Origin: Gemmatimonadota bacterium
GTDB taxonomy: Bacteria > Gemmatimonadota > Gemmatimonadetes > Palauibacterales > KS3-K002
Direction of reading: 5' to 3'
DNA: 52,524 nucleotides
Assembly: GCA_020350785.1 (NCBI GenBank)
Contig: CP070722.1
Coordinates: 1,850,484-1,903,007 of the forward strand
Below the pieces are notes generated by a model that did no database searches, was not told the DNA's origin, and was given only the letters and a program-made list of their open reading frames with translations. Numbering within the stretch: position 1 is the first letter of the stretch; each line of letters begins with the position of its first letter. A program made the translations under genes and the position numbers. This document shows positions 41,760-51,272 of this stretch, piece after piece.

Positions 41760-43085
41760 TTACATGTACCTCTGCCGACCGCGATACTTCACGCGCCCCT
41801 TCTTCATGAAGCCTTCGTAATGGCGCAGTAGCAGGTGCTGCTGCATCTGCTGCACCGTGTCCAAGGCCACACCGACAACGATCAGCAGGGCCGTGCCGCC
41901 GAAAAAGAAGAGCTGGATGTCAAACCAGGCGAAGATCAAGAACGGCACCAGGGCGATCGCCGCCAGAAACAGCGAGCCCGGCAACGTGATCCTGGACAGC
42001 ACGTAGTCGATGTACTCCGCAGTCCTCGCCCCCGGCTTCACTCCCGGAATGAAGGCGCCCTGCTTGTTCAAGTTCTCGGCCAAATCGACCGGGTTGAAGA
42101 TGATCGCGGTGTAGAAGTACGTGAAAAACACGATCAGTAAGGCATACGATATGTAGTACAGCATATTGCCGGGCTGGAACAAGTCCGAAATCGTGGCCAG
42201 CAGCGGCACGTTCGAGAACGACGCGATCGTGCCGGGAACCACTATGATCGACTGCGCGAAGATGATCGGCATCACGCCCGCCGAGTTGACCCGCAACGGT
42301 ATGAACGACTTCTGGCCCTCTCGAATTCGCCCCCGCCCTACGACCTTGCGAGGAATTTGAACCGGTATCTTGCGGGCCGCCATCGTCACCGCCACCGTGC
42401 CAGCTATAACTGCTAGCATCACGACCAGCAGCGCCACCAGCTTGAATGCGCTGATCGTTCCCACAGAGATGGCCTCGAACGTCCGGAACACCGCGTTCGG
42501 GAACCCCTCCACGATGCCGAAGAAGATCAGCAACGACATGCCGTTTCCGATCCCTCGCTCCGTGATCTGCTCGCCCAGCCACATGATGAACACGCCACCC
42601 GCGGTCAGCGTCAGCGTCGTGATCAAGCGGAACGCCCAGCCCGGATCCGGCACGATCGGAGTCTGTACCCCCGCAGCGCTCTCTAGGAAAATCGCATACC
42701 CATAGCCCTGCAGCACGCAGAGCAGCACCGTAGTGTACCGCGTCCACTGGTTCAGCCGCTTGCGACCTTCCTCGCCCTCCTTCTGCATCTTCTCGATGGT
42801 TGGGAAAACGGCGGCCAGCAGCTGGAACATGATGCTGGCCGATATGTAGGGCATGATTCCCAAAGCGAAGATCGTCGCCCGCTGCAAGCCCCCGCCCACG
42901 AACATGTTGTAGAGGCCGAACAGCGTGCCCTGCAGCTGCGCCGCCACGTCACGCAAGGCGATGACATCGACGCCGGGCACCGTGATCTGCGCCCCGACGC
43001 GGTAGATCGCCAGACAAAGCAACGTGAAAAGAAGCTTCTGCTTGAGCTCGGGAGCGCGGAGAAGACTCTGGATGGGATTGGCCAT
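41760..43085 (-). CDS. secY: Protein translocase channel subunit SecY
   Basis: SecY forms the protein-conducting channel of the inner membrane. From the ATG at 43085, which overlaps the rplO stop as ATGA, the product is 441 residues with ten membrane segments. Family marks include MANPIQSLLRAPELKQKLLF, TVPGVDVIAL, GIMPYISASIMFQLL, the plug region, GIGNGMSLLIFFGIV and PGVKPGARTAEYIDYVL. The longer upstream frame lies inside rplO and is discarded. Its partner SecA is in the same window at 20572. Confidence 0.98.
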   Translation of the reverse strand: MANPIQSLLRAPELKQKLLFTLLCLAIYRVGAQITVPGVDVIALRDVAAQLQGTLFGLYNMFVGGGLQRATIFALGIMPYISASIMFQLLAAVFPTIEKMQKEGEEGRKRLNQWTRYTTVLLCVLQGYGYAIFLESAAGVQTPIVPDPGWAFRLITTLTLTAGGVFIMWLGEQITERGIGNGMSLLIFFGIVEGFPNAVFRTFEAISVGTISAFKLVALLVVMLAVIAGTVAVTMAARKIPVQIPRKVVGRGRIREGQKSFIPLRVNSAGVMPIIFAQSIIVVPGTIASFSNVPLLATISDLFQPGNMLYYISYALLIVFFTYFYTAIIFNPVDLAENLNKQGAFIPGVKPGARTAEYIDYVLSRITLPGSLFLAAIALVPFLIFAWFDIQLFFFGGTALLIVVGVALDTVQQMQQHLLLRHYEGFMKKGRVKYRGRQRYM

Positions 43086-43528
43086 CACTCTACCTCGCTG
43101 ACCTCCCCACCGGCCTTCTCGATCTTCTCTCGCGCGGAGCGACTGAATGCGTTTACGCTGACCTTCATCGCCCGGGCTATATCCCCCTTGCCCAGTACCT
43201 TGATCGGTCGACTCAGCGACTTGATCAAACCGGCCGCCCTCAGCGTCTCGGCGCTGGCCACATCTCCCTCCACGCGCTCGAGGTCCCGCAGATTCACGAT
43301 CTGGTACTCGACCCGCTTGAAGGGCCGAAAGCCGCGCTTCGGCAGACGCCGCTGCAAGGGCATCTGCCCGCCCTCGAACCAAGGCTTGGTTGAGCCACCC
43401 GAACGCGCCTTGTGGCCTTTGTGCCCCCGACCGGCCGTCTTACCCAGACCCGAACCGGGACCGCGGCCAACGCGCTTCGACCCCGGCTTCACTCCCGCAG
43501 GTCGTCGAAGTGATTCCAGTTCAGCCAT
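43085..43528 (-). CDS. rplO: 50S ribosomal protein L15
   Basis: The 147-residue product has the glycine-rich N-terminus GRGPGSGLGKTAGRGHKGHK, GQMPLQRRLPKRGF and the C-terminal KVLGKGDIARAMKVSVNAFS. It lies between rpmD and secY and overlaps secY by one base. Confidence 0.98.
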   Translation of the reverse strand: MAELESLRRPAGVKPGSKRVGRGPGSGLGKTAGRGHKGHKARSGGSTKPWFEGGQMPLQRRLPKRGFRPFKRVEYQIVNLRDLERVEGDVASAETLRAAGLIKSLSRPIKVLGKGDIARAMKVSVNAFSRSAREKIEKAGGEVSEVE

Positions 43529-43533
43529 CTAAC

Positions 43534-43734
43534 CTACACACCCTTCTCGCTGTCTCCCGTCACCGGCTCGACCTCGACGAGATGCTTGATCTTGAACAGC
43601 ATCCCCCGCACCGCCGGATTGTCCGGCTTCACCACCGCCCGCTGGTGCCGCAGCCCCAGCGCCTCCAACGTTCGGCGTATCTTGCGGGGTGCCCCCAATC
43701 CACTCTTGACCTGGCGGACCCTCAACTTAGCCAC
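43534..43734 (-). CDS. rpmD: 50S ribosomal protein L30
   Basis: From the GTG at 43734 the product is 66 residues, close to the usual 60. It has [40 protein letters not shown] and a short acidic tail. GGAGG lies five bases before this GTG, and the gene overlaps rpsE by eight bases. Confidence 0.96.
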   Translation of the reverse strand: MAKLRVRQVKSGLGAPRKIRRTLEALGLRHQRAVVKPDNPAVRGMLFKIKHLVEVEPVTGDSEKGV

Positions 43735-44278
43735 GTCGACCTCCGCGCAACTCCTCCACCGGCACGCCACGCTCCCAAGCCGCCTGCTCCATCGTCACCA
43801 GTCGGCCCAGCCCGTCCATCGTGGCCCGGACCATGTTGACCGGGTTGTTGGAGCCCAGACTCTTGGTCAGGATGTCCTTCACGCCCGCACACTCCAGCAC
43901 CGCCCGCACAGGCCCACCCGCGATCACGCCGGTGCCTGGGCCCGCGGGCCGCAGCAGCACTCTGCCCGCGCCATGCGCCCCCAGGATCTCGTGAGGAATC
44001 GTCCCGTGCCGTACGACCGGTACTTCGATCATCGACAAGCGGGCCTTCTCGAATCCCTTGCGGATCGCCTCCGCAACCTGGTTCGCCTTCCCTAGCGCGG
44101 TACCGACTCGACCTTGCTGATCGCCCGCCGCGACCAACGCCGTGAAGGAGAAACGCCGCCCACCCTTGACGACCTTAGCTACGCGGTTGATATAGATGAC
44201 GTTCTCGACAAGCTCGGTCTCCCGAACCCGGCGCTCTCGCTTCTCCCTCTTCTCTCCGCCTTCACGCTGAGTGGCCAC
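43727..44278 (-). CDS. rpsE: 30S ribosomal protein S5
   Basis: The 183-residue product has the double-stranded-RNA-binding-like N-domain ([20 protein letters not shown]) and [20 protein letters not shown]. Its C-domain ([20 protein letters not shown]) is where decoding and drug sites lie in the family. The GTG at 44278 shares a base with the rplR stop (TAGTG). Confidence 0.98.
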   Translation of the reverse strand: MATQREGGEKREKRERRVRETELVENVIYINRVAKVVKGGRRFSFTALVAAGDQQGRVGTALGKANQVAEAIRKGFEKARLSMIEVPVVRHGTIPHEILGAHGAGRVLLRPAGPGTGVIAGGPVRAVLECAGVKDILTKSLGSNNPVNMVRATMDGLGRLVTMEQAAWERGVPVEELRGGRRG

Positions 44279-44685
44279 TAGAACTTCAGTCCTCCTTCGC
44301 GCGCCCCTTCGGCAAACGCCTGAACACGCCCGTGATACCGATAGCCTCCCCGGTCAAAAACTACACGCTCGATCCCTCGAGCCTTCGCTCGCTCCGCCAT
44401 CAGCCGGCCGGCAAGTCGACTTTGCGCGGTCTTGCCGCGCTCGTCGCCTCCCAGGCCCGACTGTACCTCTTTCGCCCGCGTCGAAATGCCGGTCACGCAG
44501 ACACCCCGGTCATCGTCGACCAACTGGGCCTCCATGTGGCGCAAGGAACGCCGCACAATCAGGCGGGGGCGTTCTCCCGTTCCACGCACCTTCTTCAGCA
44601 CGCGCGCGTGACGGCGAAGGCGTGCCAGAACCCGCCGCGCCGTCTTCCCCTTCGCGTTCTTTCGCCTGAGAGTTGCTATGGACAT
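44278..44685 (-). CDS. rplR: 50S ribosomal protein L18
   Basis: L18 binds 5S rRNA. The 135-residue product has [37 protein letters not shown] and the C-terminal [20 protein letters not shown]. The ATG at 44685 shares a base with the rplF stop (TAATG). Confidence 0.97.
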   Translation of the reverse strand: MSIATLRRKNAKGKTARRVLARLRRHARVLKKVRGTGERPRLIVRRSLRHMEAQLVDDDRGVCVTGISTRAKEVQSGLGGDERGKTAQSRLAGRLMAERAKARGIERVVFDRGGYRYHGRVQAFAEGAREGGLKF

Positions 44686-45221
44686 TAGATCGCTGTCTTG
44701 CCCGCCTTGCGACGGACCTGCTCCCGCTGGTACTTGATACCCTTGCCCTTGTATGGCTCCGGCGGCCTGAACGCACGAATCTCCGCCGCCGCCTGCCCGA
44801 CTTTCGCCTTGTCCACTCCCGAGACCGTCACCAGGGTCGGCGATTCCAAGCCCACCGTGACACCCTCGGGTGGATCATACGTTACAGGGTGCGAGTACCC
44901 TAGGTGAAAACGGAGCGACTTGCCCGCAGCTTCCGCCCGGTACCCAACGCCCACGATCTCCAGCTTCTTCTCGAAACCGCCCACCACACCCTGAACCATG
45001 TTGGCCAGCAGCGACCCGCTCAGGCCGTGCAGCGCTCGGTGGTCCCGGCGATCGCTCGGTCGCTCCACCCGCAGCTCGCCGTCCTTGTGTATGACCTTCA
45101 TGTCCGGGTGGAAATCGTGTTCGATCTCCCCCTTCGGCCCCTTCAGCCGCACAAGGTTCCCTTCGATCGTCACCGTGACCCCCGCAGGAACCTTGATCAG
45201 CTGCCTACCTATTCGAGACAT
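44685..45221 (-). CDS. rplF: 50S ribosomal protein L6
   Basis: The 178-residue product starts MSRIGRQLIKVPAGVTVTIE. It has VGYRAEAAGKSLRFHLGYSH and the C-terminal ending PPEPYKGKGIKYQREQVRRK, a standard L6. It follows rpsH by 18 bases. Confidence 0.98.
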   Translation of the reverse strand: MSRIGRQLIKVPAGVTVTIEGNLVRLKGPKGEIEHDFHPDMKVIHKDGELRVERPSDRRDHRALHGLSGSLLANMVQGVVGGFEKKLEIVGVGYRAEAAGKSLRFHLGYSHPVTYDPPEGVTVGLESPTLVTVSGVDKAKVGQAAAEIRAFRPPEPYKGKGIKYQREQVRRKAGKTAI

Positions 45222-45239
45222 TCCCAGCGCTCCGCCATC

Positions 45240-45638
45240 TCAATTCACCAGCGCGATCAGCTCACCCCCGACCCCGGCGGCCCGAGCCTCACGATCGCTG
45301 AGGATCCCCTGGCTCGTAGAAAGAATGGCCAATCCAAGACCGCCACGCAGATGCGGTATCTCTTGACTGCCGACGTACGCCCGCCGACCGGGTCGCGAAA
45401 CACGCTGCAACTCGCGGATCACAGGCTTCCCATCCGGTGAATACTTCAAGTACAGCCGCAAAAATGTGCGTTGCCCATCATCGATTACCTTCACGGCTTC
45501 GATGAAGTGCGCATCCGCCAACTTGCGAGCGATATCCACCTTGATCTTCGACAGCGGAATGTCGACTCGCTTCTGCCCTGCATGCAACGCGTTGCGGATG
45601 CGCGTCAGCATGTCCGCTATCGGGTCGGTCATCGTCAT
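45240..45638 (-). CDS. rpsH: 30S ribosomal protein S8
   Basis: The 132-residue product has TDPIADMLTRIRNALHAGQK, the middle block KPVIRELQRVSRPGRRAYVG and the C-terminal GLAILSTSQGILSDREARAA. S8 often regulates the spc operon by binding mRNA; I did not identify such a site. Confidence 0.98.
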   Translation of the reverse strand: MTMTDPIADMLTRIRNALHAGQKRVDIPLSKIKVDIARKLADAHFIEAVKVIDDGQRTFLRLYLKYSPDGKPVIRELQRVSRPGRRAYVGSQEIPHLRGGLGLAILSTSQGILSDREARAAGVGGELIALVN

Positions 45639-45673
45639 CGCGACTCACCTGCTGACAATTGACTGCTCTCCTC

Positions 45674-45859
45674 TCACCAACTGGCCTTGCGCACGCCCGG
45701 AAGCTCGCCGTTCAAAGCCATGTTGCGGAAACAGATCCGACACAGACCGAACTTCCGCAGATAGGCCCGAGCCCGGCCGCACCGGCGACACCGGTTGTAC
45801 GCCCGCACCTCGAACTTCGTCTTCTTCTTCGTCTTCTCAATCAGGGCCTTGCGCGCCAT
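45674..45859 (-). CDS. rpsN: 30S ribosomal protein S14, type Z
   Basis: The 61-residue product is the short zinc-binding form, with cysteines at 24, 27, 40 and 43 ([20 protein letters not shown]) and the ending [11 protein letters not shown]. It lies between rplE and rpsH, the usual place. Confidence 0.98.
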   Translation of the reverse strand: MARKALIEKTKKKTKFEVRAYNRCRRCGRARAYLRKFGLCRICFRNMALNGELPGVRKASW

Positions 45860-45887
45860 CTTACCATACCCAGTCGCTCAAGAGAAA

Positions 45888-46448
45888 TCACACAATCACC
45901 GGTTCGATACCGCGGAACGGCATGCCCATCTCCCGCAGTAGGGCGAGCGCCTCGTCATCCTTGTCCGTCGAGGTGACGAAGGTTATGTCCATTCCATGCA
46001 CCTTCTGGATCCGATCGTAATCCACCTCCGGGAAGATCACTTGCTCCCGAATCCCAATCGTGTAGTTGCCGCGCCCATCGAACGACCGTGTCGACAACCC
46101 CCGGAAGTCACGAACCCGCGGAACCGCAATGTTGATGAATCGGTCGAGAAACTCGTACATGTGGCTCCGCCGTAACGTCACACTGACGCCTACCGGCATC
46201 CCCTCGCGCAGACCGAAATTCGAGATCGACTTGCGCGCTCGGTTGATGACCGGCCGCTGCCCCGCTATCACCCCCACCGCCTCGACAACAGAGTCGAGTA
46301 GCTTCGGGTCTCTCGAACCCTCGCCGACCCCGACGTTGATGACCACCTTCTCGAGCCGCGGAATCTCGTGCGGATTCCCGTGGCCAAGCTCCTTGGCAAG
46401 CTTGGCTCGAACCGTCTTCTCGTAATGCTCCTGTAGCCTTGGCTTCAT
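45888..46448 (-). CDS. rplE: 50S ribosomal protein L5
   Basis: L5 binds 5S rRNA and P-site tRNA. From the ATG at 46448 the product is 186 residues, with KVVINVGVGEGSRDPKLLDS, GQRPVINRARKSISNFGLRE and the C-terminal GMDITFVTSTDKDDEALALL. The upstream open part overlaps rplX and is discarded. Confidence 0.97.
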   Translation of the reverse strand: MKPRLQEHYEKTVRAKLAKELGHGNPHEIPRLEKVVINVGVGEGSRDPKLLDSVVEAVGVIAGQRPVINRARKSISNFGLREGMPVGVSVTLRRSHMYEFLDRFINIAVPRVRDFRGLSTRSFDGRGNYTIGIREQVIFPEVDYDRIQKVHGMDITFVTSTDKDDEALALLREMGMPFRGIEPVIV

Positions 46449-46474
46449 CTCGTCCAAAATCGCTCCGCGATTCC

Positions 46475-46804
46475 TCAGCCTTCCGGTACCGGAATCGGCG
46501 TGCTGCAGCGCCGGCAAAGCCGCTCCAACGTGCCATCCGGATCGTGGCGCCGGCGCACCCGGGACGGCGCTTGGCAGTGAGGACAGATCAACATCACGTT
46601 CGACACGGCAATCGGGGCCTCGAACGTCACGATCCCGCCTTCCGGATTGCGCTGCGAAGGCCGCTGATGCCTCGTCCGCATGTTGATCCCTTCCACAACT
46701 ACCCGACTGCGCCCCGGAATCACACGCAGTACACGGCCCTCCGAGCCCTTGTAGTTGCCCGCGATCACCGCAACCTGATCGCCCCTGCGCACATGCATCT
46801 TCAT
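46475..46804 (-). CDS. rplX: 50S ribosomal protein L24 with C-terminal zinc-ribbon cysteines
   Basis: L24 is an early assembly protein of the large subunit. The 109-residue product has the KOW motif [20 protein letters not shown] and [20 protein letters not shown]. Its C-terminus carries cysteines at 74, 77, 97 and 100 (CPHC and CRRC), which suggest a zinc ribbon. The ATG at 46804 is used; an ATG two codons later is possible. It starts seven bases after rplN. Confidence 0.96.
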   Translation of the reverse strand: MKMHVRRGDQVAVIAGNYKGSEGRVLRVIPGRSRVVVEGINMRTRHQRPSQRNPEGGIVTFEAPIAVSNVMLICPHCQAPSRVRRRHDPDGTLERLCRRCSTPIPVPEG

Positions 46805-46811
46805 TACTCTC

Positions 46812-47180
46812 TCACACAACCTCGGGCGCCAGAGAAACGATCTTCATGAATCGCTTCTCCCGCAGTTCCCTGCCGACGGGCCCAAATATACGCGTCGCTC
46901 GAGGCTCGCCTTGATCGTTGATCAACACCGCAGCGTTGTCATCGAACCGAATATAAGAGCCGTCCTTGCGCCGCTGCTCTCGAGCGGTCCGCACGACCAC
47001 CGCCTTGGTAACTTCACCCTTCTTTATCGTGCTGGTCGGTAACGCATCTTTGATCGTCACCACGATCACATCGCCCAACCGCGCATAGCGCCGCTTACTC
47101 CCCCCGAGCACACGGATACAGAGCGCCTCCTTCGCACCCGAATTGTCCGTCACCCTCAGTATCGATTCCTGCTGTATCAT
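46812..47180 (-). CDS. rplN: 50S ribosomal protein L14
   Basis: The 122-residue product is a standard L14: [38 protein letters not shown] and the C-terminal [20 protein letters not shown]. It lies between rpsQ and rplX. Confidence 0.98.
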   Translation of the reverse strand: MIQQESILRVTDNSGAKEALCIRVLGGSKRRYARLGDVIVVTIKDALPTSTIKKGEVTKAVVVRTAREQRRKDGSYIRFDDNAAVLINDQGEPRATRIFGPVGRELREKRFMKIVSLAPEVV

Positions 47181-47217
47181 CGCATCGCGTTCCTATCTGG
47201 TGCCCGGCCCGGCCCGC

Positions 47218-47472
47218 TCATTCTGCGCGCTGGACCACTTCCACCAGCCGCCACCGCTTTAGCTTCGACAGCGGACGCGCCTCCACGATCCTGACCACGT
47301 CCCCAACACGAGCCTCGTTGTCCTGATCGTGAGCGTAGTACTTCTTGTGGCGTGTCACCTGCTTGCCATAGAGCGGATGCGCGTACCGCCGCTCCACACT
47401 CACCACTATCGTCTTGTCCTGCCGGTCGCTAACGACCGACCCGACTCGCATCTTGCGCTGGCCTCGAGACAT
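47218..47472 (-). CDS. rpsQ: 30S ribosomal protein S17
   Basis: The 84-residue product has the OB-fold pattern of S17: [40 protein letters not shown] and [17 protein letters not shown]. It follows rpmC by six bases. Confidence 0.98.
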   Translation of the reverse strand: MSRGQRKMRVGSVVSDRQDKTIVVSVERRYAHPLYGKQVTRHKKYYAHDQDNEARVGDVVRIVEARPLSKLKRWRLVEVVQRAE

Positions 47473-47478
47473 GCTCCC

Positions 47479-47694
47479 CTACTTCTCCTTCGCGGCCCGA
47501 GCGGCCGCCAGCTGCCGCTCGCCAATGACCGTCTTGACTTTCGCTATGTCGCGCCTCACCTGGCGAATCTTCATCGGATTTTCGAGCTCCTCGTACGTCC
47601 CCCGTAGGCGCAACTGGAACAGCTCATCCGCTAGCTCCTCCAACTTCTGCTCCAGCTCCGCCTCCCCTAGCTCGCGAATCTCCTCGGGCCGCAT
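47479..47694 (-). CDS. rpmC: 50S ribosomal protein L29
   Basis: From the ATG at 47694 the product is 71 residues: [20 protein letters not shown] at the front, then [20 protein letters not shown] and a basic/alanine tail. GGAGG lies six bases before the ATG, and the start shares a base with the rplP stop (TGATG). The longer frame upstream is an artefact inside rplP. Confidence 0.97.
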   Translation of the reverse strand: MRPEEIRELGEAELEQKLEELADELFQLRLRGTYEELENPMKIRQVRRDIAKVKTVIGERQLAAARAAKEK

Positions 47695-48113
47695 CACAGA
47701 CCTCCACCGCTGCGGGTGATGAACCGCGTCTTCACCGGCAGCTTGGCCGCCGCCAACTCCATCGCCCGACGCGCGCTGCTCTCCGACACACCCTCGAGCT
47801 CGAACATCACACGGCCCGGCTTCACCGGGGCTACCCAGCCCTCCGGGCTCCCCTTCCCCTTCCCCATCCGCGTCTCCGCCGGCTTCTTCGTGATCGGCTT
47901 GTCGGGGAAAATGCGGATGAAGACCTTCCCACCGCGCTTGATGTGGCGGGTCATCGCGACACGTGCCGCCTCGATTTGACGGGCCGTGATCCACGCAGAG
48001 TCCAACGTCTGCAAGCCGTACTGGCCAAAAGCCACCCGGTTGCCGCGGGTCGCATTACCCCGCACACGCCCTTTCTGCTGCTTACGCCACTTTATCCGCT
48101 TCGGAGCCAGCAT
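47694..48113 (-). CDS. rplP: 50S ribosomal protein L16
   Basis: The 139-residue product has [40 protein letters not shown] and [20 protein letters not shown]. Its tail is [12 protein letters not shown]. It lies between rpsC and rpmC. Confidence 0.98.
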   Translation of the reverse strand: MLAPKRIKWRKQQKGRVRGNATRGNRVAFGQYGLQTLDSAWITARQIEAARVAMTRHIKRGGKVFIRIFPDKPITKKPAETRMGKGKGSPEGWVAPVKPGRVMFELEGVSESSARRAMELAAAKLPVKTRFITRSGGGL

Positions 48114-48128
48114 CGCTCTATCCTATCC

Positions 48129-48797
48129 TCAGGCGCCACGCCCACCGGCCGTATACGTCTGCCCTTTCCGGTCCTCCACAACTTCGCCCTTGAATACCCA
48201 CACCTTCACGCCGATCGGGCCGAAGGTCGTCTTCGCCGTCGAACGGGCGAAATCCACATCCGCTCGCAGTGTGTGCAGCGGAACTCGACCCTCGTGATAA
48301 CCCTCCGTCCGCGCTATCTCCGCACCCCCCAGGCGCCCCGCGCACTGGATCTTGATCCCTCCAGCTCCCATTCTGATCGCCTGCTGCACCGCCCGCTTCA
48401 TCGCCCGGCGAAACGCGATCCGCTGCACCAGCTGAAACGCGACATTGTCCGCCACCAGCTGAGCCTCGAGCTCGGGGCGCTTGATCTCCTCGACGTTGAT
48501 CGCCACTTCCGAACCCGTCAGCACCGCTAACTCATCGCGCAGCTTGTCGACCTCAGCTCCCCGCTTGCCGATAACCACGCCCGGACGACCAGTGTTGATC
48601 GTCACCACAATCTTGCCCGGCTTCCTCTCGACCTCGATCGACGAGATCGCCGCATGGCCCAACCTCGCCTTCAAGTAGTTGCGGATCGTCTCGTCCTGCT
48701 CGATAAGGTCCGCCAGCACGCCCTCCGCATACCAGCGCGACTTCCAGTCCTTTACGACCCCGAGTCGAAAACCTAGCGGATGTGTCTTCTGGCCCAT
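48129..48797 (-). CDS. rpsC: 30S ribosomal protein S3
   Basis: The 222-residue product starts [20 protein letters not shown]. It has the KH domain ([20 protein letters not shown]) and a C-domain with [20 protein letters not shown]. It follows rplV with a one-base gap. Confidence 0.98.
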   Translation of the reverse strand: MGQKTHPLGFRLGVVKDWKSRWYAEGVLADLIEQDETIRNYLKARLGHAAISSIEVERKPGKIVVTINTGRPGVVIGKRGAEVDKLRDELAVLTGSEVAINVEEIKRPELEAQLVADNVAFQLVQRIAFRRAMKRAVQQAIRMGAGGIKIQCAGRLGGAEIARTEGYHEGRVPLHTLRADVDFARSTAKTTFGPIGVKVWVFKGEVVEDRKGQTYTAGGRGA

Positions 48798-48798
48798 C

Positions 48799-49149
48799 CT
48801 ACTCCTTCCGATCGACGACCACGGTTATGTGGCTCGTCCGCTTCCTGATCGGGCTGGCACGACCCATCGCCCGCGCTCGCCAACGCTTGTACGTCGGCCC
48901 TTCGTCGACTAGTGCCCGCTTCACGTAGAGATCGTCCACATCCAGGCGCTCACCCTCAGTGTCCGCCTTGCTCATCGCGTTGGCCACCGCCGACTTCAGC
49001 AGCTTCTCGATCGATCGCGCCGCCTTCTTCTCGTTGAACTGCAAGATCGCATAAGCCTCGTTCACACCCTGCCCGCGAATCAGATCGGCCACCAGCCGTA
49101 CCTTCCGCGGCGACTGTCTCACGAAGCGTCCGATCGCTCTCGCTTCCAT
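48799..49149 (-). CDS. rplV: 50S ribosomal protein L22
   Basis: The 116-residue product has [40 protein letters not shown] and the extended-loop region that lines the exit tunnel ([20 protein letters not shown]). It follows rpsS by two bases. Confidence 0.98.
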   Translation of the reverse strand: MEARAIGRFVRQSPRKVRLVADLIRGQGVNEAYAILQFNEKKAARSIEKLLKSAVANAMSKADTEGERLDVDDLYVKRALVDEGPTYKRWRARAMGRASPIRKRTSHITVVVDRKE

Positions 49150-49151
49150 CC

Positions 49152-49439
49152 TCAGCTAACCTTGGCTCGCTTGTCCGCCAACTTGCCGCCGTGCCCTCGA
49201 AACAGCCGCGTCGGCGCGAACTCGCCTAGCTTGTGCCCCACCATGTTCTCCGTGACGTACACCGGGATGAACTTGTTCCCGTTGTGTACGGCCAAAGTAT
49301 GCCCCACGAATTCCGGCGTGATCGTCGAGCGCCGCGACCACGTCTTGATCACCCGCTTCTCGCCACTCTCATTCATCTGCGAGACCTTGCGCATCAGGTG
49401 ATCGTCTACGTGTGGGCCCTTCCTTACGCTTCTCGCCAT
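49152..49439 (-). CDS. rpsS: 30S ribosomal protein S19
   Basis: The 95-residue product has [60 protein letters not shown] and the end [15 protein letters not shown]. It lies between rplB and rplV. Confidence 0.98.
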   Translation of the reverse strand: MARSVRKGPHVDDHLMRKVSQMNESGEKRVIKTWSRRSTITPEFVGHTLAVHNGNKFIPVYVTENMVGHKLGEFAPTRLFRGHGGKLADKRAKVS

Positions 49440-49474
49440 TGCCGCTATCTGCCTCGCTCGCTCTCTGCCCGATT

Positions 49475-50314
49475 CTACTGCGTCGCCTTGCCACGTCGCC
49501 GACGCCGCACGATCAACTTGTCAGAGCCCTTGTGTCGATCCCGTGTCTTGCGACCCTCCGGCTTTCCCCATGGACTGACCGGCGGCCGACCACCGGATGC
49601 CTTGCCTTCGCCCCCACCCAGCGGATGGTCCACTGGGTTCATCGCCACGCCACGGACCTTCGGCCGGCGACCCGCCCAACGCGAGCGACCGGCCTTCCCC
49701 CACGATATGTTCTCGTGATCGGTATTCCCAACCTGCCCGATCGTGGCCTTGCAGGCCGCCGGCACCATGCGCACTTCCGTGGACGGCAGGCGCAACGTGA
49801 CATAGCCGCCCTCCCTGGCTACAACCTGCGCACCGCCGCCGGCCGAGCGGATCAGCTTGCCACCACGACCGGGCTCCAACTCGACGTTGTGCACGGTCGT
49901 CCCCAGCGGTATCTCCTTGAGGGGCAGCGCGTTCCCTAGCCTAATCTCGCTCCCCGAGCCCGCCATCACCTTATCGCCGACGTTCAGTCCGCGCGGATGG
50001 AGTATGTATCGCTTTTCCCCATCCGCGTAGTGGATCAATGCGATGTTCGCCGATCGGTTGGGATCGTATTCCACGGCCGCCACGCGTCCCGGCACCCCAG
50101 CCTTGTCACGCCGGAAGTCGATGCGGCGGTAGCGCCGCTTGTGGCCGCCCCCACGACGCCGCGTCGTGATGTGACCATGATGATTCCGGCCACCCTTCTT
50201 CTTCAGCGGCTCGAGCAACGACTTCTCCGGCCTGCTTCGCGTTATCTCCTCGCTGGCCACCAGCGAGCGGAATCGCGTGCCTGCCGTCGTCGGCTTGAGT
50301 TTCTTGATCGCCAT
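49475..50314 (-). CDS. rplB: 50S ribosomal protein L2
   Basis: L2 is needed for subunit association and peptidyl transfer. The 279-residue product has [20 protein letters not shown] and [20 protein letters not shown]. It has the conserved [17 protein letters not shown] with the key histidine and a basic C-terminus. It follows rplW by three bases. Confidence 0.98.
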   Translation of the reverse strand: MAIKKLKPTTAGTRFRSLVASEEITRSRPEKSLLEPLKKKGGRNHHGHITTRRRGGGHKRRYRRIDFRRDKAGVPGRVAAVEYDPNRSANIALIHYADGEKRYILHPRGLNVGDKVMAGSGSEIRLGNALPLKEIPLGTTVHNVELEPGRGGKLIRSAGGGAQVVAREGGYVTLRLPSTEVRMVPAACKATIGQVGNTDHENISWGKAGRSRWAGRRPKVRGVAMNPVDHPLGGGEGKASGGRPPVSPWGKPEGRKTRDRHKGSDKLIVRRRRRGKATQ

Positions 50315-50317
50315 GTG

Positions 50318-50608
50318 CTAGAGCCCTTCGAAGATCTCTATGGTTTCGCCTTCGGCAAGCGTAACGACGGCCTTCTTCCAATTGGGCTGCTTGCCCAGGT
50401 GCACTCCACGACGGCGGAATTTCCCTCGCAATCGCGAAGTCCTCACCTGCTTCACATGCACCGAGAACAACTGCTCCACCGCAGCCTTGATCTCGTGCTT
50501 GTTCGCGTCGTTCGCCACCTCGAACGTGTATCTGTTGTGCTCCATCTGGCCCGACGACGACTTCTCCGTAATGATCGGGCTCACGATCACACGGCGCGCC
50601 TCACGCAT
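50318..50608 (-). CDS. rplW: 50S ribosomal protein L23
   Basis: L23 lies at the tunnel exit. From the ATG at 50608 the product is 96 residues, with VIVSPIITEKSSSGQMEHNR, DANKHEIKAAVEQLFSVHVK and the end GETIEIFEGL. GGGAGG is six bases before this ATG; a GTG at 50614 directly abuts it and is less likely. It overlaps rplD by eight bases. Confidence 0.97.
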   Translation of the reverse strand: MREARRVIVSPIITEKSSSGQMEHNRYTFEVANDANKHEIKAAVEQLFSVHVKQVRTSRLRGKFRRRGVHLGKQPNWKKAVVTLAEGETIEIFEGL

Positions 50609-51245
50609 CGCCACCCTCCCCGGCAGGCACGCGCACCAGCGCGCTCTCCTCGATCACCACAGCATCGGCCGCCAAAACGTCGTAGGCAGACTCGCTGCCG
50701 TAGGGACGCACCTCCACGTTTGGCAGGTTGCGCGCCGAAAGATAGACGAGGCGGCGCTGACCCGCCGTCAACAAGAGTACGTTCTTGTCGCCCAGCTCCA
50801 GCTTCTCGAACAGCCTCGCTAGCTTGCGTGTCTGCGGACGTTCCAGCGTCAAGTCCTCTACCACGACCACCTTGTCTTCTACCGCCCGGGCGTTGAACGC
50901 CGACCTCCGCGCCAAACGCCTGTCCTTCTTGGACAGCTCCTGACGGTACGACCGCGGCGTGGGCGGAAAGACCACGGCGCCACCGCGCCAAATCGGCGAG
51001 CGCGTGGTGCCGGCCCGCGCTCGTCCCGTTCCCTTCTGTCGCCAGGGCTTGCGGCCACCTCCGGTTATGTTCCGCCGGTTCTTGGCCGACGCCGTACCTT
51101 GACGCCGGTTCGCCAGATACGCGGTCACGGCCGTGTAGATCGACTCTTCGTGAACCACTCCGTCGAAAGGATCCTCAGGCAACGGGCGCGAAGCCCCCGC
51201 CGTGCCATCGGCCTTGTAGTAGCGCGCCTTCAGTGATTCAGTCAT
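50601..51245 (-). CDS. rplD: 50S ribosomal protein L4
   Basis: The 214-residue product has RRQGTASAKNRRNITGGGRK, PWRQKGTGRARAGTTRSPIW and the globular part VVVEDLTLERPQTRKLARLF. L4 controls the S10 operon in gamma-proteobacteria; no such leader is recognised here. It lies between rplC and rplW. Confidence 0.98.
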   Translation of the reverse strand: MTESLKARYYKADGTAGASRPLPEDPFDGVVHEESIYTAVTAYLANRRQGTASAKNRRNITGGGRKPWRQKGTGRARAGTTRSPIWRGGAVVFPPTPRSYRQELSKKDRRLARRSAFNARAVEDKVVVVEDLTLERPQTRKLARLFEKLELGDKNVLLLTAGQRRLVYLSARNLPNVEVRPYGSESAYDVLAADAVVIEESALVRVPAGEGGDA

Positions 51246-51272
51246 CTCTCGCTCAGCCGTATCCAGCTCTCG

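Noticed and set aside
41760..43382. A 540-residue version of SecY.
   Set aside because: The first 99 residues are an out-of-frame reading of rplO; the ATG at 43085 gives the conserved N-terminus.
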